This document shows positions 47,219-56,295 of a DNA stretch of 64,000 nt, piece by piece (positions within the stretch are counted from its first letter, which is position 1; the number at the start of each line of letters is the position of its first letter). A model generated the notes under the pieces. It was not told where the DNA came from and did no database searches. It saw only the letters and a list, made by a program, of their open reading frames with translations. The DNA comes from Gammaproteobacteria bacterium (lineage in GTDB: Bacteria > Pseudomonadota > Gammaproteobacteria > Steroidobacterales > Steroidobacteraceae), in contig JAQGOE010000355.1 of the NCBI GenBank assembly GCA_028293725.1, positions 7,762 to 71,761 of the forward strand. Reading direction: 5' to 3'. The position numbers and the translations under genes were made by a program.

Positions 47219-47962
47219 TCATGAGGCGCACCGAGCTACAACTGAGCAGCACTGTTGCGCGCCAGGCCAGGCAGGCGAATAGGTCTCAACGTCCTCCACA
47301 ACAAAGGCCGCTGCAGTGAGCTCGCGCAGCAGAACGGATTCGTCGAGAAGATGGATGGGAAAGGCTGTGACCATCGGCTGCGAACAATGCGGCAAGGGCT
47401 TGTCGAAATACCCCGGCCAAGGGTATCGCGCCATGTTGCGACGGCGAAACTCAGGTTGAAATGCCGCCCACGCAGGGCCCGCCGGCGTGAAGGTGCTAAC
47501 AAATAACTTACCGTCCGGATAAAGCCACCGAAAGAACTTTCGGAGCGCTTGCGTAAGAGCTACAGGGTCAAGACGGTGCAACACGCGTGCGGCATGTACG
47601 GCGGAAAAATGAGTTGCCTTGAACTCCAGATCCGCCAGTGTCGATAGTCGCACTTTCAGACGTCGGAAATGCTCCGAGGGAATGCGTCCGATCATCAGCC
47701 CCATTGCAACTTCGTCAGGATCGACGGCTACAACATGTCCACCCCGTGCGAGTACGGACATTGTGGCAACACCGTCCCCACATCCCACATCGAGTGATGC
47801 AGACGGTGCGTCCCGCGCCCAGATCGCAAATTTGAGCGAGAGCCGGTCAAGAGCGGGGCTCATCTGCTCGGCCGGCGAGTAATCGATCGTCGCTGCCGCG
47901 AGCGTCCGTGGAGGCTTCGCCTGTGCATAGCGGGAACCTGATAGTCGATCCTCGATGCTCAT
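47219..47962 (-). CDS. Class I SAM-dependent methyltransferase
   Basis: 247 residues. The SAM-binding motif I is SLDVGCGDGVATMSVLARGG, followed by the acidic VVAVDPDE loop, then FSAVHAARVLHRLD and LYPDGKLFVSTFTPAG (motif post I and III). The substrate is unknown. The C-terminus ends with a Cys-rich PGAQQCCSVVARCAS. ATG at 47962. A half-site of the DUF6502-type palindrome lies 10-19 bp upstream (47972-47981). Confidence 0.85.
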   Translation of the reverse strand: MSIEDRLSGSRYAQAKPPRTLAAATIDYSPAEQMSPALDRLSLKFAIWARDAPSASLDVGCGDGVATMSVLARGGHVVAVDPDEVAMGLMIGRIPSEHFRRLKVRLSTLADLEFKATHFSAVHAARVLHRLDPVALTQALRKFFRWLYPDGKLFVSTFTPAGPAWAAFQPEFRRRNMARYPWPGYFDKPLPHCSQPMVTAFPIHLLDESVLLRELTAAAFVVEDVETYSPAWPGAQQCCSVVARCAS

Positions 47963-48288
47963 TATCGGTCATATATGGGACTAATTAACCCACCAGTAGC
48001 AGAATTCGTGCCGCGATGTGGTTCGTCACTGGGCGCCTCTCGCCTAGTAGCAAGGAACGTTCTATGCTCGCGTTGATGCATCCGTGGGACGGTTGAGCCC
48101 GCATGCGTCCGCTTTACGCCCTAGAGTGAGCAAGTAAACGACAAACTATGGTGGGCCAAAGCCATTTGCAGAGTCGCCGGCGGGGAACCTGTGTGCCCAC
48201 TGATGCCTTGAAGATTCGCAGCCCGCTCCACGACCTCCCCGGGCGAGCCCCAGCGGAGGCTGCAGGTTGTGTATATTCTGTCTCACAT
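47963..48288. promoter_or_regulatory. Divergent control region with two half-sites
   Basis: 326 bp between the methyltransferase gene (leftward) and the DUF6502 gene (rightward). It contains TATATGGGAC (47972-47981) and, next to the DUF6502 start, GTCTCACATA (48280-48289). Each differs by one base from an arm of the palindromes at 52231 and 53256. No gene is seen in between. Confidence 0.45.
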
Positions 48289-49101
48289 ATGGAAGAAGCA
48301 ACCCCGAGGCAAGCATTGGCAGCAGCGCGCCAGTGGCTCAAGCCCGCTATTCATGTACTTCTGCGATGCGGCGTGACTTGGCGTGAATTCGCCGAATTGG
48401 CAAAGTCGGTGTACGTGGAAGTCGCGACGGATCGGTTCGGAAAAAAAGGCAGACCCACCAACGTTTCGCGGACAGCGATGTTGACCGGGTTGCCGCGTCG
48501 GGATGTTCGCAAGCAGCGAGAGCGATTGGCTGAGGCTGACCCCGGACTCACCGGTTACGTCACCAAGGGTTCGTTGCTGCTGACGGCATGGCACCTGGAT
48601 GCGGAGTTTTTGGATGGGAGAGGTAAGCCACGCCCGCTCCCGTTGGAAGGGGAACACCGATCCTTCGCAAGTCTGCTGAAGCGCTGCGGAGCGGGCGACG
48701 TGCGACCTATCACATTGCTCAAAGAGCTAGTGAGCGCCGGCGCGGTTCGATGGCGTCCGGATGGGCGCCTGCAAGTTCTTCAACGCCACTACATTCCGCA
48801 CGCCATGGATGCAGGGTTGCTGCGACTGTGGGGTACGGTGCTCGCGGACGTCGCCATGACCTGCGATCACAATTTAACCCGCGGCCCTAAAGTCCACGCC
48901 AGGTTTGAGCGTGCAGCCGTCAATGCCCGTGTCTCGGCTAGTTCGGTTGCCGAGTTCCAGGAGTTTTTGGAGCGGGAAGGACAAGCTTTTCTGGAAAGGG
49001 TCGATGCCTGGCTCACCGCCCATCAGGCCGCAGACGAGCCCGAAGAGACTTCCACCGACATCACGCGATTGGGCGCTGGTGTGTATCACATCCAGGACTG
49101 A
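48289..49101 (+). CDS. DUF6502-family protein, likely DNA-binding regulator
   Basis: 270 residues from the ATG at 48289. Typical DUF6502 stretches are KPAIHVLLRCGVTWREFAEL, KSVYVEVATDRFG, GRPTNVSRTAMLTGLPRRDV and HRSFASLLKRCGAGD. The second and third segments look like a winged helix (sampling of 'TNVSRTAMLTGLPRRDV' as a recognition helix). Family function is unpublished to my knowledge. It is followed 22 bp later by a DUF5666 gene, a pairing I have seen repeatedly in gammaproteobacteria. The half-site overlapping its own start suggests autoregulation. Confidence 0.85.
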   Translation: MEEATPRQALAAARQWLKPAIHVLLRCGVTWREFAELAKSVYVEVATDRFGKKGRPTNVSRTAMLTGLPRRDVRKQRERLAEADPGLTGYVTKGSLLLTAWHLDAEFLDGRGKPRPLPLEGEHRSFASLLKRCGAGDVRPITLLKELVSAGAVRWRPDGRLQVLQRHYIPHAMDAGLLRLWGTVLADVAMTCDHNLTRGPKVHARFERAAVNARVSASSVAEFQEFLEREGQAFLERVDAWLTAHQAADEPEETSTDITRLGAGVYHIQD

Positions 49102-49123
49102 CTGCCGCAGGGGAGAACACAGT

Positions 49124-50089
49124 ATGAAAACACAACACGTCGCTCGATTCGGCCCCCGCTCACTCTTCGTCGGGCTCATCGCGACCGCAGTTCTTCTGGC
49201 TTACGGTGCGGGAAGTTCGGCCGGGATTCAGGGCACTGGCCGCCTGTACGTGACGGCGTTCGGGCGAATCACCGCCTTTGGCAGTATCTTCGTGAATGGC
49301 GTCGAATACGCGATAAACAACGCTCAGATTGACCTGGACGGTCGATCCGCCGGTCCCTCCCAATTGCAGATCGGACAGATCGTGACCGTGCAGGCCGCTC
49401 TCAATCCCAACAACACCGCTGGCACGGCCACGAATGTCTCTTTCACCGGCGACGTCGTGGGCCCCATCGCGCAGCTCGATCCAACACGACGCTCACTGAC
49501 CGTGCTCGGGCAAACTATTCAACTCGACGATGCCACCTTGTTCGGGGAAGGAATTCAACCGGGCGGCATCGGAAGCCTTCAAAAGGGCATGATCCTGGAG
49601 ATCAGCGGTTTCCCGGACGCGTCAGGAAATCTGCAGGCGTCGCGCATCGACCTGGTAGCGGGCGTGCCGCTTCAGGTCAGGGGGATCGTGCAGACACTCG
49701 ATGCGAGCGCGCAGACCTTCAGGATCAACGACCTCACGATTGACTATAGCGGCGTCGTGCCGGGCGGAAAGCTTGTAAATGGAAGCACCGCGACCGTGCA
49801 AGCGGTCGAATTTCCCACCGCTGGGACCCTGCATGCCGCGCGGGTTCAGGCGTCCTCGGGAATTGGAGGAACAGCGAATGAGCAGGGGCAGCTTGAGGGT
49901 CTCATTACGAGCTTCAAGTCCGCTGATGAGTTCTACGTCGGCGATCAGTTGGTTCTGGCAAGTTCGAGCACTCATGTCGTGCTCCATGGCAAGCCGCTCG
50001 CACCCGATCTGGCGGTCAAGGTGATCGGTGTTTTTGCTGCATCCGGCGCGCTCATGGCTCGCGAGATACATGTGAAACCGCACCCATAG
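49124..50089 (+). CDS. DUF5666-domain secreted protein
   Basis: 321 residues from the ATG at 49124, preceded by GGGGAG. The signal peptide is SLFVGLIATAVLLAYGAGSSAG. Then come three to four DUF5666 modules, each starting around INGVEY/FVNGVEYAINNAQIDLD-like strands and ending in IGQIVTVQA or LQKGMILEISGF. These are OB-like barrels with a repeating VxGxV pattern. The protein should sit in the envelope; function unknown. It forms a transcription unit with the DUF6502 gene. Confidence 0.85.
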   Translation: MKTQHVARFGPRSLFVGLIATAVLLAYGAGSSAGIQGTGRLYVTAFGRITAFGSIFVNGVEYAINNAQIDLDGRSAGPSQLQIGQIVTVQAALNPNNTAGTATNVSFTGDVVGPIAQLDPTRRSLTVLGQTIQLDDATLFGEGIQPGGIGSLQKGMILEISGFPDASGNLQASRIDLVAGVPLQVRGIVQTLDASAQTFRINDLTIDYSGVVPGGKLVNGSTATVQAVEFPTAGTLHAARVQASSGIGGTANEQGQLEGLITSFKSADEFYVGDQLVLASSSTHVVLHGKPLAPDLAVKVIGVFAASGALMAREIHVKPHP

Positions 50090-50193
50090 AGGTGAAACGG
50101 CACGCCAGCCGGCGCTGTATTGGCGGTTCGGCTCTACTGCGAGCCCTACAGCCGATGGGCCGGAGGGCTCGCAGCACCTGCAGTCAGGTTGCG

Positions 50194-52095
50194 TTACTGG
50201 CCGAGCAAAGTGAGGAACGACACTCCCGGCGTTCCGAGGCCTGTCACGTTATCCCAACCCGTATTCGTATGCTGGGTCGGAGAGCCCGAGTAATCATCAA
50301 AAGTCCGTAGAAAGTCAGCTGTGCCATTCGTCGCATCCACCCCGTTGACGTAGTTGCGGCGAGCGACGGCAGTCTTGACGCTGAGGACGTCATAGAAAGC
50401 GCTCGGGTTCGCGTAGAAGAGCGGGTTCGCAAACCCGTGTGGATGTCCGGCTTTCTGGTCAACGAGAGCCATCAGCCCGGCAAAGATGGGGCTGGCGAGG
50501 CTCGTGCCCCCGATCCGGTACTCGTCGTAGTAGGTTCCATCCGGAAATGTCTGTGTCTGCCCGACCAACAGGCCCGTCTGAGGATCGGCGAGCGCCGCAA
50601 CGTCGGGAACCCCGCGACCGGAAAGATTGAGGCCGGCACTGCGTTGATAAGTCGGCTCCTCGAACAACTTGCTTACGCCACCGCCGGCGCCATACAGCCA
50701 CGTCGTACGTGCGCAGACCGTCGATGACGAGCTGCAGCCGTAGCTACCGGTTCCCCAGCCGGTCTCGAGCGCACGCGTGTTGGCGGCACTAATAGCGAGG
50801 CTCGTACCTCCGACGGCGGTGACCCACGGACTTCCGGCCGGCCAGTCAACCGTAGCGTACCCGACCGTGCCACTCTCATCCCCATTGTCCCCGGACGAGA
50901 AATACACGCCGATACCCTCGATAGCCGCCTGAATCAGGGTGTCCTCCAAAGGCTTGACGTACCCCGGCGGCAGCAGCTCCGTGTTGAAACCGTAGGAGTT
51001 TGTCACGATCTGCGCCAACTGCTCGTCGACGACGTGATTCATCGCGGCATCGAGGTCCTGATAGTTGTTGGGTGCTCCCACGTATACGATCTTCGCGGCC
51101 GGTGCCATGCCGTGCACGGCTTCAACGTCCAATGTCTCCTCGCCGTACCACCCCTGAGGGTCTTGACGCGGATTCTGCGGGCGCTTGTACACGCCCGGGG
51201 GCACAACTTGCACCAACTGCGAAGGATTCATGGTCGGCAGTCCGCGATTAGCGGACCACTGATTGACGTCCTGGAGGATCGTAGGCGAGGCGTAGGCATC
51301 AATGATGGCGACGGTCTGACCCGCTCCATCATAACCGGAGATTCCATACGCTCCCTTGATCTGTTCGGGCGTGTATCCCTTGACAGCCCACGGCACTGAA
51401 GGAAGCGCCACGTCCCCGAAACCGGCTGGAAACGCGTACGGCGAAAGTAGCTGCGGCCAATAGAGAGGCAGCGGGGGCGCATTCCGGAAACCGGCCGATG
51501 GCGGAGCATTGGAATCGGTTCGGTGGTCAGTTTGGACGAACTGATAGCTCTCGTCGAGGCCGATGACGGCTCGCACAACATTCGCCAGGGAGGCGGGAAT
51601 TGCAACATCGGCAGTCGGCGCGCGCACGATCTGCCCCTGCACCGCATAGTTTCCGAACGCGACGGCGAACGCCGTTTGCAGTTGGGCCACGGTGCCCTCG
51701 GCGCAGATGTAGTGTCCATTCTTCGGCGAGTACTGCACGCTGAAACCTTGTGCGCGCAGCCAGTTCTGCACCTTTGCGACGTCGTTGGCGGCCGGAGCGA
51801 ACTGCTTTCGGAACTGTGTAGGCGTGAGGTAGTGACGGTATGAGGGACTCTTTGGATCCGACACAGATGCAGCGAGCGCAGCCGCTCCTCCCGAATCCGT
51901 CCAACCCAGATAGACGCGAAACCCCACATCGGTAGTCGGATCCGTACTACCCACGGGATTTTGGCTCTTTGCCCATGATGGGGCACTGCCTGTCAAAACA
52001 GTGGAAGCGGCGGGCGCTGCCTGTGTAGCGGATGTTGTGCAGACGCCGGCAGTGAGTAGCGTCAATGTCGTGGCGAGCATCGAGGTGGTTTTCAT
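50194..52095 (-). CDS. Secreted sedolisin (S53) peptidase with propeptide
   Basis: 633 residues. ATG at 52095 has GGAGAGG before it. Signal peptide (ATTLTLLTAGVCTTSATQAA) and prodomain to about residue 230. The catalytic domain has Glu319 and Asp323 (YGEETLDVEAVHG), Asp403 (FSSGDNGDE) and Ser532 (IGGTSLASPIFAG), ending in the Ca2+ loop NVTGLGTPG. It is an acid-active serine-carboxyl peptidase that would be exported. A palindrome at 52231-52255 lies 136 bp upstream. Confidence 0.93.
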   Translation of the reverse strand: MKTTSMLATTLTLLTAGVCTTSATQAAPAASTVLTGSAPSWAKSQNPVGSTDPTTDVGFRVYLGWTDSGGAAALAASVSDPKSPSYRHYLTPTQFRKQFAPAANDVAKVQNWLRAQGFSVQYSPKNGHYICAEGTVAQLQTAFAVAFGNYAVQGQIVRAPTADVAIPASLANVVRAVIGLDESYQFVQTDHRTDSNAPPSAGFRNAPPLPLYWPQLLSPYAFPAGFGDVALPSVPWAVKGYTPEQIKGAYGISGYDGAGQTVAIIDAYASPTILQDVNQWSANRGLPTMNPSQLVQVVPPGVYKRPQNPRQDPQGWYGEETLDVEAVHGMAPAAKIVYVGAPNNYQDLDAAMNHVVDEQLAQIVTNSYGFNTELLPPGYVKPLEDTLIQAAIEGIGVYFSSGDNGDESGTVGYATVDWPAGSPWVTAVGGTSLAISAANTRALETGWGTGSYGCSSSSTVCARTTWLYGAGGGVSKLFEEPTYQRSAGLNLSGRGVPDVAALADPQTGLLVGQTQTFPDGTYYDEYRIGGTSLASPIFAGLMALVDQKAGHPHGFANPLFYANPSAFYDVLSVKTAVARRNYVNGVDATNGTADFLRTFDDYSGSPTQHTNTGWDNVTGLGTPGVSFLTLLGQ

Positions 52096-52230
52096 GCTTT
52101 TTCCTCTCCAACTCTGGGTGGTGAAACGCGCTCACGCGCCCCCTTCGGCTGACGTGAGCGGGTGTTCCGAGATGGCAGTCGGTTGATTCCCCTCCCTCTG
52201 GCTCGACCTCAATTCGTGCCACTGCTTCCA

Positions 52231-52255
52231 TATATGAGACTACCTATCTCATATA
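52231..52255. promoter_or_regulatory. Palindrome 1 of the DUF6502-region motif
   Basis: TATATGAGA (52231-52239) and TCTCATATA (52247-52255) are perfect inverted arms with a 7-bp centre. It lies between the sedolisin gene (start 52095, leftward) and the hypothetical gene ending at 52324, so it most likely controls the sedolisin. A nearly identical palindrome occurs at 53256. Confidence 0.7.
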
Positions 52256-52323
52256 GAGCTTATCACGGCCGGTTGCGGGTGTACTTTCTTGAAGTCCGCC
52301 CTGTGGAGTCGGCGCGGCGTCAG

Positions 52324-52614
52324 CTAGGCGGTCCCAATGAGCACTTCAACCACAGGTCCACGTAGACGGTACCGATACTCGCTTACGCCTCTTGCCCCTG
52401 TGGCCCGGGTGTCTACCAGGCGTGGCTCACCGATGACTTCCCGCAGCACGCCGCCTTGTCGTCCGAGGGGAATCCGCACCATCTCCTCAGGCCCGAACGG
52501 CTCAGGGCGCACGAACTCAACTACAACGTGCCTCGGGCCGCTCTCTGAGTTAGATGGGTCTTCGAATTCGAGCTTGCGGAGGCCCTCGCGAATCTCAGTG
52601 CATTTCCTGTTCAT
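52324..52614 (-). CDS. Small hypothetical protein
   Basis: 96 residues from the ATG at 52614. Strand-rich and charged: HVVVEFVRPEPFGPEEMVRI then EPRLVDTRATGARGVSEYRY and a final VVEVLIGTA. No signal, no membrane segment and no family recognised. It is the only reading frame here with a protein-like codon pattern. A half-site GTCCCATATG lies 80 bp upstream (52694-52703). Confidence 0.5.
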   Translation of the reverse strand: MNRKCTEIREGLRKLEFEDPSNSESGPRHVVVEFVRPEPFGPEEMVRIPLGRQGGVLREVIGEPRLVDTRATGARGVSEYRYRLRGPVVEVLIGTA

Positions 52615-52693
52615 TATTTCCGACCCCTCGGTGTCATCTATTCTTGACCTGAGCGGCATTTGTGCAAGAACCGTATCATAAGAGGGTCATTTT

Positions 52694-52703
52694 GTCCCAT
52701 ATG
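52694..52703. promoter_or_regulatory. Half-site related to the palindromes
   Basis: GTCCCATATG differs by two bases from the GTCTCATATA arm. It stands about 80 bp before the start of the small gene at 52614, a position similar to that of palindrome 2 before its gene. Weak on its own. Confidence 0.35.
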
Positions 52704-52925
52704 TGGATTACTACGGCGACGGTGACGTCAACGTTAGCTGGAGCCGCGGAATCGGATTGCATTACAGCTGCGCTGTCGGTCGCCCCGCGGCGTCTCACGC
52801 GAAGGGCCGCGAGCAAGGCGAGAAAGGCCGGGATGAATCTCGGAGCGCAAACGTCGCCCAGGTCCTCGGTTGAGGCGCCTGTGGCGGCTCGAGCCCGGGA
52901 GTCCAGACCAGCGCGCATCAGATCT

Positions 52926-53171
52926 CTAAGCTGTCCAGTCCTCGCCCGACCATATGCCGTAGCACTCGGTGTGGAACCGGAGAGTCTTGGTCGTAAGCTC
53001 AGTGCGCAGTTCGACCTCACACTCAACCTGTTCGAAGTCAATGCTTCTGCTGCAACCCGAACAGAGCTTCCCGCTGCCCGGCCCCGCCCAGGTCGTCACG
53101 ACATCGCCTGAGGCGAGCCGCCTCGTTTTCGGATTCTCTCGTGCGATGTCCCGCGCCCTCCCCTCGTTCAT
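52926..53171 (-). CDS. Small hypothetical protein with a Cys/His cluster
   Basis: 81 residues. CSGCSRSI and, later, FHTECYGIW give two Cys pairs plus His, a possible zinc site. The start (MNEGRARDIARENPKTRRLA) is helical and basic; the rest has alternating strands (VECEVELRTELTTKTLRFH). No known family could be named, but the pattern looks like a real protein. The palindrome at 53256-53280 lies 85 bp upstream. It is a candidate member of the DUF6502-linked set. Confidence 0.55.
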   Translation of the reverse strand: MNEGRARDIARENPKTRRLASGDVVTTWAGPGSGKLCSGCSRSIDFEQVECEVELRTELTTKTLRFHTECYGIWSGEDWTA

Positions 53172-53255
53172 CCGGTTACGCCTCTGGGTCGCCCGGAAGG
53201 CGGGACGCTAAGTTCAAACGTCATGGCGCACCTCAGCGCGACTCTATTCTCTTCA

Positions 53256-53280
53256 TATATGAGACCATCAGTCTCATGTA
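53256..53280. promoter_or_regulatory. Palindrome 2 of the DUF6502-region motif
   Basis: TATATGAGAC (53256-53265) and GTCTCATGTA (53271-53280) are inverted arms with one mismatch and a 5-bp centre. It lies 85 bp upstream of the small Cys/His protein gene (start 53171). It shares arm sequence and spacing with palindrome 1. Confidence 0.7.
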
Positions 53281-53416
53281 AACAAGTGTCTCCGGGTACA
53301 GACAACGTCAGCTCAACTGCGGATCTTTAGCTGGCGCGAGCCGCGGCCGGGAGGCCTAACACCGGGGCTGCGATCCTGAGCTGACCGAAGTTCAGCGCAC
53401 GGGCTCCGGCCTGCGC

Positions 53417-54502
53417 TTACTCGCCGATGGGGCGCGATTCCGCCTTACTGCCTCCGGGCCAGCCGGTTCCGCGCATGTAACTCTGGGGACCTTCGAATAC
53501 GGCCTCGACCCGAGTGATCTTGCCGTTCACGAACTTGAACATTTCCGTGTTGAGAATCTCGTTCGGGTACCGCATATTTTCGGGATACGGGACACGCCGC
53601 CCTTCGTAGGTCCAACTCTCCACGTTTCCCCGGCGCGTGAAATCGAAGACGGCGTAGACGATCTGTCGCCTGGTATCCACGATCGGAAAGTGTGCGTCTT
53701 CATAGCCCGTGATGAAGGTATAGGACTTGTAGGCGAGCTGCTTCGCACAGCCGAGGCCCAGGAGAAAAAAGCTGGGCACCGGCGGAGCGCCGTTTACAGA
53801 CGGCGGCGGTTGAAGTTTCGGCACCGGCGCGTTGTCGTCCGGCCCGAGCGCCGACACCATGCCGTTTTCGAGTCGAATGCATGACTCGGCAAACGGTGCC
53901 AGATCACCATTATGGAAGGCGACGGCGCGCATGTATCCGAGCGCGCCCTTTTTCAAAGCTTCGCGCGAAAGCCGCGTCGATTCCGGCTCCGCCCGGTTCA
54001 TGATTTCCATCCAGCTCGGATCCTGCGGCGGCATGTTCACTGTGCCGGCGGCATGACGGTCGACAACGGTTTCAATCTCGGTGATTTTCCGACCCGAGAC
54101 CTTCAACCGCACGGCTAGAAAATCGGGGAAAGGGATTTCGTGGTTTTCCGTGATGGACAGATACGACGCAACCCCACCGGTCTCGGTATCGTACACATCG
54201 TGACGGTATTTCCCGTAGGAGTTGAAAGTCACCCACAACGCCTCGCCCAACGGAACTTCCGCGCCGTTTTCTGTGTACCGGTAATGCGCCGCCACTGGCA
54301 CGAGCGAAGGATCGTGCTTCTCCATCGCGTTCAGATAGGTATCCATCATGCCTTTGAGGCAGGCCTCGTCGCATGCGACGGATGCTTGCACCGCCTTAAC
54401 AGCATGAAGGGACGCGACAGCCAGCGCTCCCAGCAACAACCCTCTCGAGACCCAGGAAATGAACCAGCCGAAACGAAACGACTGCCTATTGAACGTTCTC
54501 AT
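53417..54502 (-). CDS. Secreted hypothetical protein, NTF2-like
   Basis: 361 residues. GAGGAAACA before ATG at 54502. Signal segment GLLLGALAVASLHAVKAVQA. The mature part begins ACDEACLKGMMDTYLNAMEK, looks like SnoaL/DUF8021-type cone folds (HYRYTENGAEVPLGEALW, VDRHAAGTV, FVNGKITRVEAVFEG), possibly twice. A Pro-rich linker (VPKLQPPPSVNGAPPVP) separates the halves. Such domains bind small hydrophobic ligands or act as isomerases/dehydratases. Stand-alone; not linked to the palindromes. Confidence 0.6.
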   Translation of the reverse strand: MRTFNRQSFRFGWFISWVSRGLLLGALAVASLHAVKAVQASVACDEACLKGMMDTYLNAMEKHDPSLVPVAAHYRYTENGAEVPLGEALWVTFNSYGKYRHDVYDTETGGVASYLSITENHEIPFPDFLAVRLKVSGRKITEIETVVDRHAAGTVNMPPQDPSWMEIMNRAEPESTRLSREALKKGALGYMRAVAFHNGDLAPFAESCIRLENGMVSALGPDDNAPVPKLQPPPSVNGAPPVPSFFLLGLGCAKQLAYKSYTFITGYEDAHFPIVDTRRQIVYAVFDFTRRGNVESWTYEGRRVPYPENMRYPNEILNTEMFKFVNGKITRVEAVFEGPQSYMRGTGWPGGSKAESRPIGE

Positions 54503-54693
54503 TGTTTCCTCGCGAGGTGAGTGCGCCTTAGGGTCGGGCGGGGCCCTTAGGTTAGTAGTCGGGCAGGTCCACGACGTGCCTCGTAGCGCACGGCCGCTAT
54601 CCTGGGAAGGAACCCTCGGGGAATTCGGACTTCCCCTCGTCTGAAGACGCGTTTACGTTCAGCGCCGCCGGGATCCCACATAGGACCTCAGGG

Positions 54694-56196
54694 CTATCGA
54701 TCGTCGCTCGGGCGCCAGTCGACGGCTCCAAAGCGCTCGTGTCCGAGCAGAGTGTAGCCCACACTGACGGTTCGAACGCTCTGATGCGAGTCACGGAGAT
54801 TGACATAGCGGCCGTCGCGGGTTGTCTCCGAATATCGAACGGACAGGCCCTGCAGGCCAAGCACCCGCACAGTGAAGACGACATCGAACCGGTCGATGGT
54901 TTCGCTGCCGGTGCTCTCGGACGCGGCGAGTTTGCTGATGTAATAGCCCCGGGCGGAGGTATCGAGTGCTGCACGGTCGCCAAAAATCAGGCGCAGGGCC
55001 ATGATTGACTCCGGAGCGATGCCATAATGATAGTTGCGCAGCCCCTCGCCGACCGGACTCGGCGACGTCACGCCGGCACCACGAATGACCCCGCCTCCCG
55101 CGTAACCAACACCGGTGAGCGCCGAACCCTGCAGGGCAACATTACGGGAAAGCCACCATTGGGCGGTCGTACCGAAGGCCGCGGCCGTGTTTGAAACACG
55201 GAAGATGTTGGGAGCGCTATAGTCATAAATTCCATAGACGCCCCACACGCCCCGGTAGGCCGGGCCGTCGGCGTAGTCGGTGCCGTAGAGAAGCCCGCGG
55301 CTGAAAATCGATTCGACGGTGTTGGCCGTATCCAGTGTCAGCTCGAAGTTGAAATAGTCGAAGGGACGCTCGTAGGTGTAGCCGGGCTTGCCCGGTAAGC
55401 CGTAGCCGACGGCGAACGTGGCGATGCCACTGCCGCGCTTCAAGGTCTGTGCCATTGGTGGCGCGCTCGGGTCCGCGTTGACGTTGACATCGGTCGTGTA
55501 ATGCGTGCTGATATTGCCGCTGAGATCGATGCGGGTGAAGACAGCGGGCTGGAAGCTGCGGAAGACCGGTGAGAAGCGCTTCCCGTAGACGAGGCGGTTG
55601 AACCCTGTCGGGGGAGAGAGAACTGCCGCGCCGAGCTCGCGCCACCACCCGGGGGTTTCATCGCCACCCCCCTCCAGAAGAAGACTCGCCATGCGAAACA
55701 GCGGCTCGCCGAGAAAATTCCCGCCGATCCCGGTGGCGATCTGGTCGTTGATGGAGGGCGCGGTGTTCTCACCGGACTCCTCCCACAGGAGGCTGCCCGC
55801 GAAGGTGTAGGCTGATGCTTGCCAGAAATCCAGGCCGGCGGAGCGCGCCAGTCCCTGGTAAATCGAGCCCTGGTAGGGATGAAGAAACTGGTTGGTCGAG
55901 AACTTGTCGTTATCGATGACCCAGGAGCGATGCAGGTTCGCCTTCAGGTTGGTCCAGGGAGACGGATAAGTCGCGGCGTCGGCCTCATAGTGATCGAAGC
56001 GATTCAGCAGCAGCTCGTACGCCGGGATCTCGTAAGCGGGCACCAGGAAGCTACGTGACTCGCCCTTCCCCCAATTCGACACGGGAGTCGGCTCGGAGGC
56101 GTTGAAGGCGGTCGGTGCTTCTTTGGCGGGCGGCTCCTCCGCCCAGACGTCATCGGCCAGAGCCGTCCCGACGAATCCTGCACCCGGGGGCGCCAC
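54694..56196 (-). CDS. DUF3943 outer-membrane barrel protein
   Basis: 500 residues in the listed frame. Strand-rich DUF3943 regions include NRFDHYEADAATYPSPWTNL, WEESGENTAPSINDQIATGI, FNRLVYGKRFSPVF and RPFDYFNFELTLDT; the C-terminus ends with VRTVSVGYTLLGHERF. The GTG at 56196 lies inside a likely signal peptide. Continuing upstream in frame gives RRRWRWAATFWIATFVAPPG, and a CTG at 56268 with GGGGGA just before it would restore it. No ATG or TTG occurs in that stretch. The gene follows the PaoC-like gene by 99 bp on the same strand and may share its transcript. Confidence 0.75.
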   Translation of the reverse strand: MAPPGAGFVGTALADDVWAEEPPAKEAPTAFNASEPTPVSNWGKGESRSFLVPAYEIPAYELLLNRFDHYEADAATYPSPWTNLKANLHRSWVIDNDKFSTNQFLHPYQGSIYQGLARSAGLDFWQASAYTFAGSLLWEESGENTAPSINDQIATGIGGNFLGEPLFRMASLLLEGGGDETPGWWRELGAAVLSPPTGFNRLVYGKRFSPVFRSFQPAVFTRIDLSGNISTHYTTDVNVNADPSAPPMAQTLKRGSGIATFAVGYGLPGKPGYTYERPFDYFNFELTLDTANTVESIFSRGLLYGTDYADGPAYRGVWGVYGIYDYSAPNIFRVSNTAAAFGTTAQWWLSRNVALQGSALTGVGYAGGGVIRGAGVTSPSPVGEGLRNYHYGIAPESIMALRLIFGDRAALDTSARGYYISKLAASESTGSETIDRFDVVFTVRVLGLQGLSVRYSETTRDGRYVNLRDSHQSVRTVSVGYTLLGHERFGAVDWRPSDDR

Positions 56197-56295
56197 AAAA
56201 GTCGCTATCCAGAAGGTCGCAGCCCAGCGCCAGCGCCGCCGCGGGCCGCCTGGGCTTTGTCGTGTCAGGCGTCCCCCATTTCAGGCGTTCCCATG

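Noticed and set aside
52676..53111. Open frames on both strands between the two small genes in the palindrome region
   Set aside because: Composition is biased (Arg/Ala/Ser runs) with neither ribosome site nor conserved-looking pattern. Treated as non-coding apart from the gene at 52926.
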